From Thermococcus sp. SY098 (GTDB lineage Archaea > Methanobacteriota_B > Thermococci > Thermococcales > Thermococcaceae), in assembly GCF_035621495.1 (NCBI RefSeq), contig NZ_CP141821.1, forward strand, positions 648,760 through 712,759: a DNA stretch of 64,000 nucleotides, written 5' to 3'. The position numbers and the translations under genes were made by a program. The notes beneath the pieces are model-generated. The model had not been told where the DNA came from. It was given only the letters and a program-made list of their open reading frames with translations, and made no database searches. Shown here one piece after another: positions 7,958 through 16,306 of this stretch. How positions within the stretch are numbered: position 1 is the first letter of the stretch; each line of letters opens with the position of its first letter.

Positions 7958-9646
7958 TCACTCCTTTTTCTTCCAAAACCTCCAGAGTGTTACAAAAATT
8001 ACAATTGTGGCAATTCCTGTAAGAAATGTGATGCCTTTTGTTGTTCCATCTGAAACCCCGGTTTCCTCTTCTAAACATTTTCCATCCATCTCGCGATACA
8101 ACTCTAGCATTCTGTTCACACTTACCGGCTTCATCCATGGAGGCAGAATGAATGCTTCATAGTATGTTATAAACAGGAAAGTACTATTTCCAACAACGAC
8201 ACTTTCAGTTTTCTTAGCTACAGTAAAGTTCACTGGGATTTTCTCCTTATCTGTTATGAGAAAAGCCGTTTTGTTTGGAATGTTAACTATAAGCGTTCCT
8301 GTTACGTTGTTCCATTTGCCCATGAGCACGCTTGAGGGAATTAGATTTTTACCCAATTCTTTCTTGTCAGTCGTGTTAATTATTACAAAGCCCCTTTCAG
8401 TAATCTCATAAGCAAGGTATCCTTTTTTCCCTTTCCAAGTCTGATTCTGCCATATTTCCCAAGGAAACACTATCACCGGGTGTCCATTCTTCTGATAAAG
8501 TTCCAGCGAAACATACCCTTTACGCCATGGATAATCCGTATTGTGCCCAAAATACATCCTCATTGGCGTTTTTACAGTGTAGTTTTTCCAGCTTAGCGTC
8601 CCATTGCCAAGGACAACATAATATCCCAGATAGCTGGCAAGGGGCAAATAATCAATCTCAAGAGGCACTGTGCAGTTTCCTTTGACTTCATAAGCCAGAG
8701 GAAGCCCGTAGAGATCATAGACAACAACCCATTCCTTCTCATCCTCATTCCAGAAGCCTATAAGTGAATACAGGGGCTCAACGCTTTCAGCAAGCTTCTT
8801 TATCTCATCTGTAACGTCCTTCCTTCTATCATTTTCTATAAGGATGTAGCGAGTCGGACCGTATACAGGAGGAAATTTTGGAAGATAATACATTAAGCCC
8901 CTCTGAATTTCAATTTTAAATGGTCCGTTCGGCGGCTCATATGGGTGAAGCTTTAGTGTTTCGTTGGTCATGACGAAATTTGTCCCATCGTAAAGATAGT
9001 AAACGGTTGTGTTTGGAAATATCATATCAACCTTTGCCCACAACTTTCCGTTATCATCCAATCCAAGATGGACCCAAGCATAGGGAGTATTACCAGCGTT
9101 CTCTGGAGCTATGGTATTTCTAGCGTTCCAGGCAAGACTCCACGTTTTCTCAACTTTGAGTGTTCTTGGGTTCAACTGAAAAACCGAATCGCTCGCATAA
9201 TGAGGTCCGCTGCCTGTTTCAGCCACAAAGAAAACACTGCCACTGTAGAATACAAAATCTCTTGGCTTCCAAGAATACCACCCTACAACAGGCTTCATCC
9301 TAATCTGAATACTGCCGTTATAAATTCCCATGTATATGGAATCGTGGTAATTGGAATAGACTAAAACCACATCCCCAACAGTAGTAACTCCTAAGTTTGA
9401 AATGAACTCCCGAATGTCCGAAGGATCCCTTATTCCAGCTTCCAAGTGCCACGTTAAATCTATAAAATCACTACCATTGTAAGCAAAGAGTCCTTCATTT
9501 GCAACGAGGACCTGATGGCAGTCTTCACACCATGCCGTTGAATGCGCACTCACTGGTGACAGCAATAACATGGAAAGCAAAATCACTATCATACATTCCT
9601 CTACTACTTTTCTATTTTCCATAATTACCTCTTTAAACTTCTTCAT
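7958..9646 (-). CDS. Secreted, C-terminally membrane-anchored protein of unknown function
   Basis: 562 residues. N-terminal signal or anchor segment at about residues 16-34 (CMIVILLSMLLLSPVSA) and a C-terminal transmembrane helix (TFLTGIATIVIFVTLWRF) followed by WKKKE. This leaves about 500 residues outside the cell. The ectodomain is rich in Trp, Tyr and NxT/S sites and in short beta strands with no long helices, suggesting a beta-propeller or beta-sandwich surface protein. WCEDCH occurs right after the signal peptide. I recognise no family. Start ATG-9646 is preceded by GGGGT. Thermococcales carry several such proteins; function unknown. Confidence 0.65.
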   Translation of the reverse strand: MKKFKEVIMENRKVVEECMIVILLSMLLLSPVSAHSTAWCEDCHQVLVANEGLFAYNGSDFIDLTWHLEAGIRDPSDIREFISNLGVTTVGDVVLVYSNYHDSIYMGIYNGSIQIRMKPVVGWYSWKPRDFVFYSGSVFFVAETGSGPHYASDSVFQLNPRTLKVEKTWSLAWNARNTIAPENAGNTPYAWVHLGLDDNGKLWAKVDMIFPNTTVYYLYDGTNFVMTNETLKLHPYEPPNGPFKIEIQRGLMYYLPKFPPVYGPTRYILIENDRRKDVTDEIKKLAESVEPLYSLIGFWNEDEKEWVVVYDLYGLPLAYEVKGNCTVPLEIDYLPLASYLGYYVVLGNGTLSWKNYTVKTPMRMYFGHNTDYPWRKGYVSLELYQKNGHPVIVFPWEIWQNQTWKGKKGYLAYEITERGFVIINTTDKKELGKNLIPSSVLMGKWNNVTGTLIVNIPNKTAFLITDKEKIPVNFTVAKKTESVVVGNSTFLFITYYEAFILPPWMKPVSVNRMLELYREMDGKCLEEETGVSDGTTKGITFLTGIATIVIFVTLWRFWKKKE

Positions 9647-9751
9647 TTTTTACCCCAACCTATAGTGTGCACCAACAGTTTAAATCTTTTGCAATCTCTG
9701 CAATAACTTTTTAACTATCTTATCATAAATCCTCTTGGCGAGGTGATAGAA

Positions 9752-10090
9752 ATGGCTGAAGACATTGAAGAGATTAGAAAGAGAAAGCTCATGGAACTAC
9801 AGAGAAGGCTTGCCGAGCAGCAAAAAGCTCAAGAAGAAGCTGCAAGACAGCAAGCTGAACTTGAAGCCCAAATACAGGCAATTTTAAGGAGAATTCTTAC
9901 TCCAGAAGCAAGAGAAAGGCTTTCAAGAGTTAAACTTGTCAGACCAGAACTTGCACAGCAGGTTGAGCTTATACTGGTTCAGCTTTATCAAGCTGGACAG
10001 ATCAGGGAGAAAATAGATGATGCAAAGCTCAAGAAAATTTTGGCTCAGATTGATGCGAGAACAAGGAGAGAATTTAGGATTAAGTGGTAG
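9752..10090 (+). CDS. PDCD5-like DNA-binding protein
   Basis: 112 residues of the archaeal/eukaryotic PDCD5 (TFAR19) family, small helical proteins that bind nucleic acid and, in eukaryotes, the CCT chaperonin. An N-terminal Gln/Glu/Ala-rich helix (LMELQRRLAEQQKAQEEA) is followed by the conserved core ILTPEARERLSRVKLVRPE, QVELILVQLYQAGQI and a basic end RTRREFRIKW. Start: ATG-9752 (MAEDIEEIRKRK) has GAGGTGATAG upstream; the GTG at 9743 falls inside that site. In many archaea this gene lies next to rps19e; here the 562-aa secreted-protein gene separates them on the other strand. Confidence 0.9.
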   Translation: MAEDIEEIRKRKLMELQRRLAEQQKAQEEAARQQAELEAQIQAILRRILTPEARERLSRVKLVRPELAQQVELILVQLYQAGQIREKIDDAKLKKILAQIDARTRREFRIKW

Positions 10091-10173
10091 TGAGAGACAT
10101 ACTTTCCCAATTTGACATCCTTAAAATTTATATACCTTTTGTGTGTAAATAAACAAAGGCGAGTGAGAAGAGT

Positions 10174-10452
10174 ATGGATATCAAGAGGGTCATAAAAGAG
10201 CTGAACGAAAAAGGTGAGATTAGCTTAGAGACCTGGAAGCCACTCTCCGCCAAGAAGAATGGTGATGGTACTGTTGATATTCTATACCGCAATCTACTGC
10301 TTGGAGATGAAAACGATCCCGTATTCCTCTGGGTTTATGTTAACATCATAGAGGAGGATGAAGAGGATACAGAAGTTAGAATTTTGGAAAGGATGACATT
10401 TAAAAAAGAGGACCTTGCATGGGTGGCAAAGTTCGTATCAAAGTTTGGTTAA
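10174..10452 (+). CDS. Small acidic hypothetical protein, 92 aa
   Basis: A soluble, strongly acidic small protein (an E-E-D-E-E-D-T-E run near residue 68) with alternating helix and strand and no Cys, signal peptide or membrane segment. I recognise no family. It has its own promoter: AAAATTTATATACC near 10124-10137, with a transcription start expected about 20 bases before the ATG. A GGCGAGTGAG ribosome-binding region precedes ATG-10174. It lies between the PDCD5 and TFB genes, all on the plus strand. Confidence 0.7.
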   Translation: MDIKRVIKELNEKGEISLETWKPLSAKKNGDGTVDILYRNLLLGDENDPVFLWVYVNIIEEDEEDTEVRILERMTFKKEDLAWVAKFVSKFG

Positions 10453-10503
10453 TTTTATATAGTATAAATTTATTAACCGTAACCCGCAGATGGGGGTGTC
10501 AAA

Positions 10504-11403
10504 GTGGAAAAGCGTAGGGTCTGCCCAGTTTGTGGTTCAACTGAATTCATTTATGATCCCGAGCATGGAGAAATTGTTTGTTCCAAATGTGGATTCGTCA
10601 TAGAAGAGAATATAGTTGATATGGGACCAGAATGGCGTGCTTTTGATGCTTCTCAGAGGGAAAAGCGTTCAAGGACTGGCGCACCTGAGAGCATTCTGCT
10701 CCACGATAAGGGTTTATCCACAGACATCGGGAGCGACAGGAATATTACCGGTCTGATGAGAGAAAAGATGTACCGTTTGAGGAAATGGCAGTCTCGCCTG
10801 AGGGTTAGCGACGCAGCAGAGAGAAATTTAGCCTTTGCTTTAAGCGAACTCGACAGAATTGCCTCACAGCTTAAACTCCCAAAGCACGTTGAGGAGGAAG
10901 CAGCAAGGCTTTACAGAGAAGCCGTGAGGAGGGGGCTTATCAGGGGGAGATCCATTGAGAGCGTTATTGCCGCCTGCGTTTACGCTGCATGCAGGCTTTT
11001 GAAGATTCCAAGAACTTTGGACGAGATTGCTGACATTGCAAGGGTTGACAAGAAAGAGATTGGAAGGAGCTTTAGATTCATTGCAAGGAATCTTAACTTA
11101 ACTCCAAAGAAGCTTTTTGTCAAGCCAACTGATTATGTGAACAAGTTTGCTGACGAGCTTGGCTTGAGCGAGAAGGTCAGGAGAAGAGCGATTGAGCTTT
11201 TAGAAGAGGCTTATAACAGGGGATTGACAAGCGGTAAAAGTCCAGCTGGATTAGTTGCGGCAGCATTGTACATTGCTTCCCTTCTTGAGGGTGAGAAGAG
11301 AACCCAGAGGGAAGTTGCTGAAGTTGCAAGGGTTACTGAAGTGACTGTCAGAAATAGGTACAAAGAATTAGTAGAAAAGCTTGGATTGAAAATAACACTC
11401 TGA
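10504..11403 (+). CDS. tfb: Transcription initiation factor TFB
   Basis: The 299-residue archaeal TFIIB homologue, which binds the TBP-TATA complex and the BRE and recruits RNA polymerase. The zinc ribbon uses Cys7, Cys10, Cys26 and Cys29 (VCPVCG...VCSKCG). The B-reader/linker MGPEWRAFDASQREKRSRTG follows, then two cyclin folds (about 110-200 and 205-299) with the repeated SVIAACVYAACRLLKIPRT and PAGLVAAALYIASLLEGEKR. Start is GTG-10504 after GGGGGTGTC, preceded by a TATA-like AAATTTATTAACC at about 10466. Thermococcales have two TFBs; I cannot say which this is. Confidence 0.96.
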   Translation: MEKRRVCPVCGSTEFIYDPEHGEIVCSKCGFVIEENIVDMGPEWRAFDASQREKRSRTGAPESILLHDKGLSTDIGSDRNITGLMREKMYRLRKWQSRLRVSDAAERNLAFALSELDRIASQLKLPKHVEEEAARLYREAVRRGLIRGRSIESVIAACVYAACRLLKIPRTLDEIADIARVDKKEIGRSFRFIARNLNLTPKKLFVKPTDYVNKFADELGLSEKVRRRAIELLEEAYNRGLTSGKSPAGLVAAALYIASLLEGEKRTQREVAEVARVTEVTVRNRYKELVEKLGLKITL

Positions 11404-11406
11404 GCA

Positions 11407-11420
11407 CTTTTACTTTTTTG
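11407..11420 (+). terminator. T-tract terminator after tfb
   Basis: CTTTTACTTTTTTG follows the TFB stop codon within four bases. Archaeal RNA polymerase terminates intrinsically at such oligo-T stretches without needing a hairpin. Confidence 0.45.
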
Positions 11421-11485
11421 AGCTTACAAGTCGATTAAATGCTCAAATACTAAACCGATGTCATGCTCAAAGGATAAAAGGGAAA

Positions 11486-12514
11486 TTATTTCTTTCTCAT
11501 AAACCAGCTCTCCAAAGTTGACTGTTTTCCAGCTCTTATTGCTTTCTTCAGCCTTTCAAGACCGTTCTTTACTCTTTCCTCGCTGAAATCATGCTCATCA
11601 CAGAGGAACTTTAAAATGCCTTCTTCATCTGGCATCTTCCAGACGAGCTTGTAATCATCTGTAACAGGCGGATTTAGGAAGAACTCCTTGATTGCATATA
11701 AATCAACGTCGCTCATCTTCTGATACTTTTTCAGTGGATCTTTTGAATATTTAACTATCTCCAGAGCTTTCTTTGGACCAACCCCCTTGATTCCTCCCGG
11801 ATTATAATCGGTTCCAACCAGGATAGCAAGTTCTATGAGCTTTTCCCTGTCAATCTTCAGTTCTTTTAGAACTTCTTCCAAAACAATTAGCTCTGGCTTT
11901 ACTTCAACATAAACATCTTTTCCGGGAAGCTTTCTTCTGCCTGTTATCGTCAAATTCCTAACAAGCCTTGGTGCTCCAAACAAAAGTGAGTCATAATCCT
12001 GAGAAGCTGAAGCCCAGACTTTACCCTTTGATGCCATATAAGCCGCTTGGGCTTCACCTTCACTCGGAGCCTGCACCCATGGAATGCCCATAAGATCTAA
12101 CAATTTTTTAGCATCCTCTATCAGCTGCTCATTCACCCTTGAAGCTCTCTGAGCATATTTCTTTGCCTCCTCCAGATCACCTCTCGCCAAAGCCTCCTGC
12201 CACTTTTCCTCAGCTTCTTCCCTTGCTTCCGCTCTTTTTTCAAGCTCTCTCCTCTTGAATTCTGGTGGCTTTCCATCAAAGACGTAAGCTGGCTTTATCC
12301 CTGCTTCCATGAGGTTTATCGTCCTGTAGAACAGCCCAGAAAGATGTGAAGTTATCCTCCCCTTAGAGTCCATAAGAGGAGTTCCATCTCTTTGTCTGAT
12401 AATGGAGAGGAACTGATAAATTGCATTCAGGGCATCGATGGCTATCTTCCTTCCGTTTAGATTTTCAATCTCAATTTCTTTTCTTGGAACAAGCTCACCT
12501 ATCTGAACTCCCAT
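11486..12514 (-). CDS. fen: Flap endonuclease 1 (FEN-1)
   Basis: The 342-residue structure-specific 5' nuclease of Okazaki-fragment maturation and repair. N region ([28 protein letters not shown]) and I region ([54 protein letters not shown]) carry the metal-binding acidic residues and the helix-two-turn-helix. The C-terminal KQSTLESWF is the PCNA-interacting PIP box. Start ATG-12514 overlaps the upstream gene's stop (TGATG), so translation is coupled to the PsiE-like gene. Full family length. Confidence 0.97.
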   Translation of the reverse strand: MGVQIGELVPRKEIEIENLNGRKIAIDALNAIYQFLSIIRQRDGTPLMDSKGRITSHLSGLFYRTINLMEAGIKPAYVFDGKPPEFKRRELEKRAEAREEAEEKWQEALARGDLEEAKKYAQRASRVNEQLIEDAKKLLDLMGIPWVQAPSEGEAQAAYMASKGKVWASASQDYDSLLFGAPRLVRNLTITGRRKLPGKDVYVEVKPELIVLEEVLKELKIDREKLIELAILVGTDYNPGGIKGVGPKKALEIVKYSKDPLKKYQKMSDVDLYAIKEFFLNPPVTDDYKLVWKMPDEEGILKFLCDEHDFSEERVKNGLERLKKAIRAGKQSTLESWFMRKK

Positions 12515-12939
12515 CACTCCTCACCTATCTTAATGTATAGATATCCTAACACAAATATAAGGCCTGCGATTGCAAAAAGCTTTATAGCATCCAGCTCCCT
12601 AAAATCGGAAGCAACAACAAGCTTTTGAATTAAGGCAACTATTCCAACTTCCAATATGTGGGTCAGGCTAACGCGGTGCTGTCTTAAGTAGATTATCAGA
12701 ATTCTGTAAGTCTCTATGAGGATTATCGTAACGAGGACATTTGCAATCAACAGCTTAGGCTCGACAACTTTGTATGTGAGCTTGAAGTTCAAATAAATGG
12801 AATACACGGTAAGGTAGAGTATAAAGAACAGGAATACCATAACCACCATATCAAAGCATATCTCAAGGGTCTTTCTGAAGGCTTTGTGAACCTGCGTATA
12901 TTGGGCGACTTTCTCTTCTTCCATCTTCGCCATTTTCAT
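12514..12939 (-). CDS. PsiE-like (phosphate-starvation-inducible E) membrane protein
   Basis: About 141 residues from ATG-12939 ([11 protein letters not shown]). It has an N-terminal amphipathic Lys/Glu region and four predicted membrane helices ([37 protein letters not shown], a weaker [16 protein letters not shown], and [18 protein letters not shown]). This pattern, with the [11 protein letters not shown] motif, is that of the PsiE family; role in archaea unknown. The frame stays open back to 13098, but that upstream part is unlike the family and overlaps a C/D box sRNA, so I favour starts at 12939 or 12933. It is translationally coupled to fen. Confidence 0.75.
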   Translation of the reverse strand: MKMAKMEEEKVAQYTQVHKAFRKTLEICFDMVVMVFLFFILYLTVYSIYLNFKLTYKVVEPKLLIANVLVTIILIETYRILIIYLRQHRVSLTHILEVGIVALIQKLVVASDFRELDAIKLFAIAGLIFVLGYLYIKIGEE

Positions 12940-12996
12940 CAGCCTACCGGTGTGCTCATCACCCCTCAGATGAGGGGAAGGGTCATCATCACTTTT
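12936..12996 (-). ncRNA. C/D box sRNA (rRNA or tRNA 2'-O-methylation guide)
   Basis: On the minus strand all four boxes appear in order with standard spacing: C box GTGATGA (12992-12986), a 16-base guide, D' box CTGA (12969-12966), a 3-base spacer, C' box GTGATGA (12962-12956), a 13-base guide (GCACACCGGTAGG) and D box CTGA (12942-12939). C to D spans 54 bases, as usual in Thermococcales. A TATA-like TTTTAAAG at 13018-13011 lies about 25 bases upstream. The RNA would bind L7Ae, Nop5 and fibrillarin. The D-guide target would read CCTACCGGTGTGC with the fifth base (C) methylated; I could not place the target. The D box overlaps the psiE start region. Confidence 0.82.
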
Positions 12997-13010
12997 GTTT
13001 CGATGTTTGA

Positions 13011-13018
13011 CTTTAAAA
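13011..13018 (-). promoter_or_regulatory. TATA box for the C/D sRNA and probably the psiE-fen operon
   Basis: Minus-strand GAAGATTTTAAAGTC contains TTTTAAAG, centred about 23 bases before the C box. This matches the archaeal TATA-to-start distance if the sRNA 5' end lies at or just before 12992. Confidence 0.55.
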
Positions 13019-13161
13019 TCTTCTCCTCTTATTATCCAACAATCGTTCAAAACCATTAGTTCTTTTAACGAACGCCGATACTCAAGTCGGCAAATCAATA
13101 AGAGAAAAGTTATAACTGATTTTTCAGATTAACCTTTGTAAAGTTTATTGGGGTGAAGGAA

Positions 13162-14550
13162 ATGAGTATTGAGGCACTATTCAAGCCAAAAAGCGTTGCC
13201 GTCATTGGAGCTTCTGGAAAGCCAGGAAAGATAGGCTATGCAATCATGAAGAACCTCATCGAGTACGGTTACGAAGGGAAAATCTATGCAGTTAACATCA
13301 AGGGGGGAGAAATTGAGATAAGCGGGAGAAAATTCAAGGTTTACAAGAGTATTCTTGATGTTCCCGATGAGGTTGATATGGCTGTTATCGTTGTCCCAGC
13401 CAAGTTTGTTCCACAGGTTGTCGAGGAATGTGGAAAGAAAGGGGTTAAAGTATTACCTATCATAAGCTCAGGATTTGGTGAACTTGGGCCAGAGGGCAAG
13501 AAAGTCGAAGAACAGCTTGTAGAGACAGCTCACAAGTATGGAATGAGGATTCTCGGTCCAAACATTTTCGGTGTTGTTTACACACCAGCAAAGCTCAACG
13601 CAACCTTTGGACCAACAGACGTCATGCCCGGCAACTTAGCGTTAATCAGCCAGAGCGGTGCTCTCGGTATAGCCCTTATGGGATGGACAATTCTTGAGAA
13701 AGTTGGTCTCTCAGCAGTTGTCAGCATTGGAAACAAGAGCGATATTGACGATGCCGATCTCTTGGAGTACTTTAAGGATGATGAAAACACAAAGGCAATC
13801 CTCATCTACATGGAAGGTGTCAAAGATGGTAGGAAGTTCATGAAGGCAGCAAAAGAGGTCAGCATGAAAAAGCCAATCATAGTCATCAAGGCCGGAAGAA
13901 GTGAGAGGGGTGCAAAGGCGGCAGCATCACACACTGGTTCATTGGCAGGTGCTGACAGCATCTACACTGCAGCATTCAAGCAGAGTGGTGTTCTGAGAGC
14001 ATTAACAATTGGCGAAGCCTTTGACTGGGCAAGAACACTCAGCAACTTACCGGAGCCACCAGGGGAGAACGTTGTAATTATCACAAACGGCGGTGGAATT
14101 GGAGTCATGGCAACAGATGCAGCCGAAGAGGAAGGATTAAAGCTCTACGACAACCTTGAGGAGCTTAAAATCTTTGCAAACCATATGCCACCATTCGGAA
14201 GCTACAAGAACCCAGTTGACTTGACCGGTATGGCGGATGCAAAGGCTTATGAAGGTGCTGTTAGAGATGCTTTAGCTCATCCAGAGATGCATGCAATAGC
14301 TGTTCTCTACTGTCAGACCGCTGTTTTAGACCCAAGAGACCTTGCAAGAATAGTAATTGATGAGTACGAGAAGAGCGGAAAGAAGAAGCCAATAGTTGTT
14401 GCAATCGTCGGTGGAATTGAGGCAAAGGAAGCAATTGACATTCTCAACGAGAACGGAATCCCGGCATATCCAGAACCAGAGAGAGCCATCAAGTCATTAG
14501 CCGCTTTGTACAGATGGAGCAGATGGAAGGCAAGCAAGAGGAAAGAGTGA
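13162..14550 (+). CDS. acdA: Acetyl-CoA synthetase (ADP-forming) alpha subunit
   Basis: 462 residues, the alpha subunit of archaeal ADP-forming ACS, which turns acetyl-CoA + ADP + Pi into acetate + CoA + ATP. It is the main substrate-level phosphorylation step of peptide and sugar fermentation in Thermococcales. A CoA-binding Rossmann domain (SIEALFKPKSVAVIGASGKP) is followed by succinyl-CoA-ligase-like domains; the phosphorylated active-site His lies in AAASHTGSLAG near residue 257. It aligns almost throughout with Pyrococcus ACS I alpha as I recall it, including its length. Start ATG-13162 has GGGTGA upstream. The beta subunit is not in this window. A strong T-rich tract follows at 14551-14585. 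Confidence 0.93.
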   Translation: MSIEALFKPKSVAVIGASGKPGKIGYAIMKNLIEYGYEGKIYAVNIKGGEIEISGRKFKVYKSILDVPDEVDMAVIVVPAKFVPQVVEECGKKGVKVLPIISSGFGELGPEGKKVEEQLVETAHKYGMRILGPNIFGVVYTPAKLNATFGPTDVMPGNLALISQSGALGIALMGWTILEKVGLSAVVSIGNKSDIDDADLLEYFKDDENTKAILIYMEGVKDGRKFMKAAKEVSMKKPIIVIKAGRSERGAKAAASHTGSLAGADSIYTAAFKQSGVLRALTIGEAFDWARTLSNLPEPPGENVVIITNGGGIGVMATDAAEEEGLKLYDNLEELKIFANHMPPFGSYKNPVDLTGMADAKAYEGAVRDALAHPEMHAIAVLYCQTAVLDPRDLARIVIDEYEKSGKKKPIVVAIVGGIEAKEAIDILNENGIPAYPEPERAIKSLAALYRWSRWKASKRKE

Positions 14551-14696
14551 TCTTCTTTTTCTCACTTCCTGTTTTTTTCTTCTGTTCTTTAGATATCCGA
14601 CACTCTTTTGTCTATCCTTCGTTGGAGCCTCAGGATTTCTTGACAGAAAGTTTTAATATAATGACGAACATATGTTGTATGAGTGAGGGTCAGTAA

Positions 14697-15746
14697 ATGA
14701 AAGGGAAAGTACTCAAGATACTCTTTGTCTTAGCAGTCCTTATAACTATTTCATTCCTCTTCCTAAAGCCCAACAACATATATCTTGAGGTGTACTATCC
14801 CGGAAACTTAGAATACTTAGGATACAAACACGGATCTTTTGAATTCAAGTTAATAGAGGGAAGTGATGAAATTAATATAATAACAGTCAATGACAAAATA
14901 TGGACACTTATAGGGGAAGATTTGAAAAATAAGCAAATGTATGTGAAAGTTAATGGAGATGAATTCAGAGCTGTTCTTCGCTTCTGGCATGAGTTGCCAA
15001 TAAAGGGAGAAGATTTGATTTACATTGCCTCTCCATACAACCTCACAGAGCTTGCGGTTGTTCATCTTCCCGAAAATTATACTCTCAAAGGCTGGAAATT
15101 CGAGAGAGGAGCGTTAATCCTTGAGATTGAACCAGCAGATAGAAATGAAGGAAGAGTCATTATACACGATGAAAAACTCAAAGAAGTACAGACAAAAGTA
15201 AAGTACCAGCACGCTCCAGTATTCTACACATACAGGGGTAGAATAATCGCAAGGGGAGAAGTTCACGAAAGAGTTCCCGGGATTCCGCTTTACATTTACC
15301 CCGGAGAGATAACACAGGGTGTTTCTCCTAAAAATGAACTTTATGATTTAATAAACGTTAAAAACATCCTTCTGAGCCAGTATGAGGTCAGATTAAAGCA
15401 AAATGAAACGATAACAGTTGAAGGAAGAATTCTCCCCGCCCCGTGGGAGTTTAACCATACAAGAGGTGTAAATGCCGGCAAAGTAAGGCTTGAAGCTTAT
15501 TGTGGACCGGATAGAGAAGAGTGGGAGTGGTCATACTTGAGGAGAAGCCTTTATGAACCGGAAGGTCTGAAAATCCAGATTACACCAGAAACACTCGAAA
15601 TTCCAGTTAATGGAAGTGCAGAGTTTAAAGTTCAAATAACGGCAGAGAAAGATTCTTTGTTCTGCCCCCTTTTCATAATAGCTTTTGCTGATGAAGGATG
15701 GAAAAGCTGGGAAAGAGTCAGAGTTATAGTTGGGGAGGGCGAATAA
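14697..15746 (+). CDS. Membrane-anchored extracellular protein of unknown function
   Basis: 349 residues. One N-terminal membrane segment at about residues 7-25 (KILFVLAVLITISFLFL) acts as signal or anchor, and the rest faces outside. The ectodomain is beta-rich; the last 60 residues (GLKIQITPETLEIPVNGSAE onward) look like an immunoglobulin-type or COG1470-like adhesion module. I recognise no specific family. A TATA-like TTTTAATATAAT lies near 14653. The ATG follows GAGGGTCAGTAA. Its stop overlaps the next start (TAATG), so the two form an operon with the small membrane protein. Confidence 0.65.
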   Translation: MKGKVLKILFVLAVLITISFLFLKPNNIYLEVYYPGNLEYLGYKHGSFEFKLIEGSDEINIITVNDKIWTLIGEDLKNKQMYVKVNGDEFRAVLRFWHELPIKGEDLIYIASPYNLTELAVVHLPENYTLKGWKFERGALILEIEPADRNEGRVIIHDEKLKEVQTKVKYQHAPVFYTYRGRIIARGEVHERVPGIPLYIYPGEITQGVSPKNELYDLINVKNILLSQYEVRLKQNETITVEGRILPAPWEFNHTRGVNAGKVRLEAYCGPDREEWEWSYLRRSLYEPEGLKIQITPETLEIPVNGSAEFKVQITAEKDSLFCPLFIIAFADEGWKSWERVRVIVGEGE

Positions 15747-16186
15747 TGAACTGGGAAAGGACTTTAAGAGATCATGAAAAGGCAAATCGGAGAATAGGGC
15801 GGATTTTTATTTTACTGGGAATTGCAATTGTCATATTTGGAATTATAAACGTCTACCTAAATTTTGAGTACCTCTGCATTCAAGCGTTTGGGACGGTGTA
15901 TCCAAACACCAGCAGTGCTTTAGTTTTTACGGCATTTCTACTTCCCTACCTTTTCACAGGCACTGGGCTTGGATTGTTAGGAATAACAATTGAGAGAAAA
16001 CTAAACTTAAAAAATGCAGAAGTTCCTTTAGTTGTGTTGATACTTCTCCCCATAATGTATTCTACAACAAAATTTCTGCTGAGCTCTTTAATGGAAACAT
16101 ACTACTCCCCAATTAGTATGAGTGGAAGCGTTCTGATTAGTGTGTTTTTGATTGCGGGATACATGTTTATGAGTAGGAAAGAATAA
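15746..16186 (+). CDS. Small polytopic membrane protein of unknown function
   Basis: 146 residues with four predicted transmembrane helices (IFILLGIAIVIFGIINVYL, ALVFTAFLLPYLFTGTGLGL, VPLVVLILLPIMYSTTKFLL, GSVLISVFLIAGYMFM). The N-terminus is short and basic, with an E-R-T-L-R-D-H-E-K cytoplasmic stretch. No family recognised. The start is ATG-15746, which shares its A with the upstream TAA; GGGGAGGG lies just before. Coupling with the anchored exoprotein upstream suggests a shared envelope function. Confidence 0.65.
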   Translation: MNWERTLRDHEKANRRIGRIFILLGIAIVIFGIINVYLNFEYLCIQAFGTVYPNTSSALVFTAFLLPYLFTGTGLGLLGITIERKLNLKNAEVPLVVLILLPIMYSTTKFLLSSLMETYYSPISMSGSVLISVFLIAGYMFMSRKE

Positions 16187-16306
16187 ATGCAAAAGCTGAA
16201 GTATTTAATTCATGTTTACTCTAAATCCCCTCTGCCACTGTTTCAATAGTTGATGTGGTCCAAACTTTATAACATCTCATCACATAAAAAATTCTTGGTG
16301 AAGTAA

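Noticed and set aside
9520-9545. CxxCH heme c attachment motif in the 562-aa exoprotein
   Set aside because: Thermococcales are not known to make cytochromes c, and a single motif next to the signal peptide is weak, so I did not call it a cytochrome.
12940-13098. N-terminal extension of the PsiE-like protein by about 50 residues
   Set aside because: The extra stretch is unlike the family, lacks a ribosome-binding site at its start and coincides with a C/D box sRNA and its promoter.
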